A stretch of DNA of 22,930 nucleotides, taken from NCBI GenBank assembly GCA_024696725.1, contig JAILGO010000105.1, positions 1-22,930 on the forward strand, given 5' to 3'. The notes beneath the pieces were generated by a model. The model had not been told where the DNA came from and did not search any database. It saw nothing but the letters and a program-made list of their open reading frames with translations. The DNA is from Eubacterium sp. GTDB taxonomy: Bacteria > Bacillota > Clostridia > Oscillospirales > Acutalibacteraceae. Positions 19,973-22,930 of this stretch are shown piece after piece. Positions within the stretch are counted from its first letter, which is position 1. Each line of letters starts with the position of its first letter. The translations under genes and the position numbers were made by a program.

Positions 19973-22735
19973 TTATGAAAGCGCGCCGATTATCGGCAAT
20001 ACGTAGAATACCGTAAGCGTTACGATTACAAGCGCCGTGAACGCGCCGTACGCAATCCTGTAAACTGCGTCGGGAAGCTTCAGCCGTTTTTCAAGCAGCA
20101 CGAGTACCGCTGCCGCGGCAAAGCCCGCAAAGCTGAGAAACGCGCCGAGATAAGCTCTTTTATGAGAGAACCTCATCGTCAGTCTGTTCTCTCCGCTTTT
20201 AACTTTAACCGCCGTAAAGTTATTAAGCACCTTTACCGTCTCCGCGGCTTCGCCGTTCACGCTGCAAATCCAGTCTTCGCTGTATGTAACGGGAACGAAC
20301 AGATATCCGTCTCTGTCGGCTTCGGCGTTTATTTCGATTCTGTCTTTATTAACGGCATACTCGCCTTCGCCGAGCCTGTTGCAGAGCCGCTCGAGCTTTC
20401 CGTTATCCATAAGATAGAAATCGACCTCGGACATATCGCCGTTAAGATAAACGTAGTCGAACCTGACCTCCTCGCCGTTAAACGAGCCGAGCTCAAGCGT
20501 TCCGCTGTTAAAGCCTATCGGGTACTTCGTATTGGTGTCGTGATTTTTAGCCTCGGGCTTGTTGTTTACTGTAACGAGTCCGCCGTTCACCGTCATTTTA
20601 TAGAAGCTCGTGTCCTTGGAGTTCACCTTGATATAGAGCGTCGAGTCGCTCTTCGTCCTGATAACGTACGAGCCGATTATTACCTTCTTTTCGGCTTCTT
20701 TTTTGTTCAAAGGAGGATTCGGATTTTTTATTCCCGCCGTCCTGTAAACCGAGTCTATGTATTCTGCGTTGGTCGTCTGCCTGTACCCCTTGCTTACAAG
20801 CTCCGCGTTTTCGAACAGTCCCGTGTCGCCGCTTATCGACTCGTAAATCGCGTTCTGATATTCAAACGTGTTTTCGCAGTCAACGTAATCAATGCTTTTT
20901 ATTGAGTCGGAGCACGTCACTCCCGCAGGGAAAACGAATCTGTTTTTGTATTTTATAAAGCCCGACGGACTGACCTCCTGCTTTTCATAGAGTCTGCCGT
21001 TAAGCTCTTCCTTTGAAACGCTGTCCGTAATTCTGAGGAGCGCTTTTGTAAAAGCCGTGCCTCCGCTGTCGGGAATTCTTGTATATACAACCGTGTTCCC
21101 GAGCCGTTTATACGAACTGAGGTGCTCCTCGCTGAGATTGTGAGTCCAGTTTGAAACCGAAGAGAAGTCGCCGAAATAAGCATAGTTCGTTATAAGCGAC
21201 AGGTCGGGATTCGACACGCGCTCAAGCTCGTCGTTGCCGTTAATCATCGCGTCCGTCTCAAAACAGTCCTTATAGTAACCGTTGTACGCCTTTTCGGCGG
21301 CTGAGCCCTCGGCGTTTCCGACGAAGCTGTACGTATTAACGCATATCAGCACCGCGGCGAGTGAAAAAACCGCGGCGGTTTTTATTTTCTTGTTTTTAAT
21401 CAGCAGTAACGCGAAATATATTCCCGCAACAAACAGGATGAGCGCCAAGATATACCGACGGTATCCGTTCTGTGCGGCGTCGGGCGAAATAACGTTATAT
21501 ACGCCGGTCAGCTTAAAATATTCCGCCGAAACGATAATCACGCCTGCGGTACATACCGCCGCAAAACAAGCGATAGAAATCTTAAAGGCTTTTTTCTCAA
21601 ACAGCGTATCGGTATTAATTCTGTCCGCGTTGCTGAAATACCAACCGACGGCAAGGCACGCAAGAAACGCGACCATATAACCGTTTCTGTACGGGAACAG
21701 AAGTCTTGAGCCTCCGTGCCACAGAAGCTCCGAGCCGTAAGAAACGCTCTGAATATAAAGAAGTACGGCTGAAAGCGAAAAAAACAGCGCCGTCCGCCTT
21801 CCCGACGGTTCTTTTGTGGCGTGAATCACAAGAAGCGCAACGCTCGCAACGGCAAGCTCCGAGCCGATAAACATCAGCGTCGGAATAACGTTCTCATATA
21901 CTCCCGCGAAAGCAATCTTGCACAGTCTTTCCAACAGCGTTCCGTGTGCCTCGTCAGCCATACCGTATTCAACAAACCTTGCGCTGCTGAACTTGTCCGC
22001 AAGGAATATGTAAACGGGATAAGCAGCTGAAACGAGAGAGATAAGCGTAGCACTTCCAAGCGCGTAAGCCTGTTTTTTTCTCTCCTTCTTTTCGGAAACG
22101 AGAAGAATATAAAGTCCGCCGAATATAACAAGCGACACCACCGCAAAGTACGCCATATACGTCTGTGAAACAAGAAGATATACAAGCGTGAGTACGAAAG
22201 GAAGCTTACTCTCCCCCTTAAACATATTATAAAGGAAAAGAATCAGCAGCGGATAAAGCGACGCGGCTGTAAGCCAGTCCGTGTTTGTATAATACTGAAT
22301 ATTGTATCCGCAGAAGGTGTAAATCAGCGAAAGGAGCAGAGCGCCCCCGTATGAAAGCTTTTCGAATATTCTCTGAAAAGAGAAAACCGAGGTGAAGGCG
22401 GTTATAGAAAACTTTAACAATATATAATACGAAAACGCGTTTATAAGCATTTCGCGTTTAAAAAGAAGATAAATAAACTGCGTAGGCTTCAGAAGATACA
22501 TAAGCAGGCTTCTCGGGAAGCCGCCCGCGGTCGTAAGGTCGTAAAAAAGGCTTCCGTCCTTTACAGCGTCATAGAAATAGTATACTCCCGGCATACCTAT
22601 TTGATAAAAATCTCCGCCTATTAAGGTTCCGCTTCCGAAGGGGTATATTCCCTTAGCCGCGAATACCGCAAGTAAAATCAGCACCGTTAAAACAGGCGCG
22701 GCTATACAGCCAATCAATCTGCCCTTTTTGTTCAC
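19973..22735 (-). CDS. YfhO-family polytopic membrane protein, putative GT-C-type glycosyltransferase
   Basis: This 920-residue protein matches the YfhO family (PF09586). A first span at about 7-27 is followed by an extracytoplasmic loop with GGDFYQIG (Asp42), the place where YfhO/GT-C proteins carry their conserved acidic residue. GSLFYDLTTAGGFPRS follows, then about a dozen spans to residue 465. A large outside domain runs from roughly 470 to 860, and two spans end the protein. In Bacillus, YfhO works with the GT2 CsbB to put a sugar from undecaprenyl phosphate onto lipoteichoic acid; a GT2 of that type is encoded convergently here. I prefer GTG 22735: it overlaps the upstream stop as GTGA and has GGAGG upstream. 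An ATG at 22753 is the alternative. Confidence 0.88.
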   Translation of the reverse strand: MNKKGRLIGCIAAPVLTVLILLAVFAAKGIYPFGSGTLIGGDFYQIGMPGVYYFYDAVKDGSLFYDLTTAGGFPRSLLMYLLKPTQFIYLLFKREMLINAFSYYILLKFSITAFTSVFSFQRIFEKLSYGGALLLSLIYTFCGYNIQYYTNTDWLTAASLYPLLILFLYNMFKGESKLPFVLTLVYLLVSQTYMAYFAVVSLVIFGGLYILLVSEKKERKKQAYALGSATLISLVSAAYPVYIFLADKFSSARFVEYGMADEAHGTLLERLCKIAFAGVYENVIPTLMFIGSELAVASVALLVIHATKEPSGRRTALFFSLSAVLLYIQSVSYGSELLWHGGSRLLFPYRNGYMVAFLACLAVGWYFSNADRINTDTLFEKKAFKISIACFAAVCTAGVIIVSAEYFKLTGVYNVISPDAAQNGYRRYILALILFVAGIYFALLLIKNKKIKTAAVFSLAAVLICVNTYSFVGNAEGSAAEKAYNGYYKDCFETDAMINGNDELERVSNPDLSLITNYAYFGDFSSVSNWTHNLSEEHLSSYKRLGNTVVYTRIPDSGGTAFTKALLRITDSVSKEELNGRLYEKQEVSPSGFIKYKNRFVFPAGVTCSDSIKSIDYVDCENTFEYQNAIYESISGDTGLFENAELVSKGYRQTTNAEYIDSVYRTAGIKNPNPPLNKKEAEKKVIIGSYVIRTKSDSTLYIKVNSKDTSFYKMTVNGGLVTVNNKPEAKNHDTNTKYPIGFNSGTLELGSFNGEEVRFDYVYLNGDMSEVDFYLMDNGKLERLCNRLGEGEYAVNKDRIEINAEADRDGYLFVPVTYSEDWICSVNGEAAETVKVLNNFTAVKVKSGENRLTMRFSHKRAYLGAFLSFAGFAAAAVLVLLEKRLKLPDAVYRIAYGAFTALVIVTLTVFYVLPIIGALS

Positions 22736-22930
22736 TCCGTCTCTCCTCCGCATTCTCTTCCCTGTTTTTTGAGCGCAATTAATCCGATAACAAAGGTTAA
22801 AAGCATTCTCAGCGCGTTTGCAATTAACACGCCGACCGCAAACCCGAAAAGTCCGCCACGCTCAATGCCCGAAACGCTCAGCGCTATATACGCGACAAAA
22901 AACAGCCCGTTGATTACGAACTGTATTCTT
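22732..22930 (-). CDS. C-terminus of a flippase/polysaccharide-export-like membrane protein (partial)
   Basis: Only the last 65 residues are inside the window; the frame is open at the right edge and stops with TGA at 22732-22734. It has two hydrophobic segments (FVINGLFFVAYIALSV; FGFAVGVLIANALRMLLTFVIGLIAL) followed by a short polar tail with KKQGREC. The GLFGFAVGVLIANALR stretch resembles the last helices of Wzx/MATE-type oligosaccharide flippases, which carry lipid-linked sugars across the membrane. The call is tentative given the length. The stop overlaps the YfhO GTG by four bases, so the two form one operon read leftward, consistent with a joint role in surface glycan assembly. Confidence 0.6.
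   Translation of the reverse strand, partial: RIQFVINGLFFVAYIALSVSGIERGGLFGFAVGVLIANALRMLLTFVIGLIALKKQGRECGGETE

Noticed and set aside
20162..20905. A 247-codon plus-strand frame inside the YfhO gene
   Set aside because: No ribosome site, promoter or recognisable domain; it mirrors the outside domain of YfhO.
1..22930. CRISPR arrays, IS elements, integrase or attachment sites, tRNA or rRNA genes
   Set aside because: No regularly spaced repeats, transposase or integrase domains, terminal inverted repeats or tRNA-like cloverleaf were recognised on either strand.

Overview
The window looks like a chromosomal piece of a low-to-mid GC Gram-positive gut-type Clostridia, probably Oscillospiraceae/Ruminococcus-like. 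The signs are strong GGAGG ribosome binding sites, canonical TTGACA/TATAAT promoters 17 bases apart, a lysine-rich Firmicutes surface-protein tail, a clostridial LUD protein with a Cys-rich tail, a DUF6472-like mini-protein and a PgcA-type phosphoglucomutase. I saw no tRNA, rRNA, IS element, phage gene or CRISPR array. No gene-free stretch exceeds about 210 bases.

Layout. (1) 2-715: 3' end of a secreted/surface protein. (2) 758-1588 (-): Cof-type HAD phosphatase, divergent from an intracellular GH30-like glycosidase (1664-3037). (3) 3072-4890 (-): alpha-phosphoglucomutase followed by a 31-residue single-span membrane protein. This pair is divergent from comM (4996-6519) and a LUD-domain gene. 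(4) 7209-9452 (-): a predicted yybP-ykoY (Mn2+) riboswitch with its own promoter and intrinsic terminator. It precedes a six-span membrane protein and a condensation/PapA-like acyltransferase. (5) 9493-10936 (-): HGSNAT/DUF1624-like membrane acyltransferase plus a RadC-like protein that has lost its JAMM histidines. (6) 11035-12999: GH28-like glycosidase, a SecB-like chaperone and a Cys-rich DUF6472-like protein, tightly packed. (7) 13103-19940: a CDP-deoxysugar operon, rfbF-rfbG-rfbH, then a YerE-like ThDP enzyme, an extended SDR reductase and a GtrB/CsbB-like GT2. (8) 19973-22930 (-): a YfhO-family protein preceded by the end of a flippase-like membrane protein.

How the genes fit together. 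The strongest story is region 7. RfbF, RfbG and RfbH would turn glucose-1-phosphate (which the phosphoglucomutase of region 3 can supply) into CDP-3,6-dideoxy-4-keto-hexose. The ThDP enzyme and SDR then match the logic of CDP-yersiniose synthesis, in which a two-carbon unit from pyruvate is added at C4 and the new carbonyl is reduced. The GT2 with the convergent YfhO and flippase genes resembles a three-component system that decorates a surface polymer via a polyprenyl-phosphate sugar. The E3 reductase normally partnered with RfbH is not in the window. The second notable element is the riboswitch of region 4, whose downstream genes are not one of the familiar Mn2+ exporters. A third pattern is a recurring divergent promoter module (4928-4996 and 10968-11035) with overlapping -35 boxes and very short leaders ending in the same 13 bases.
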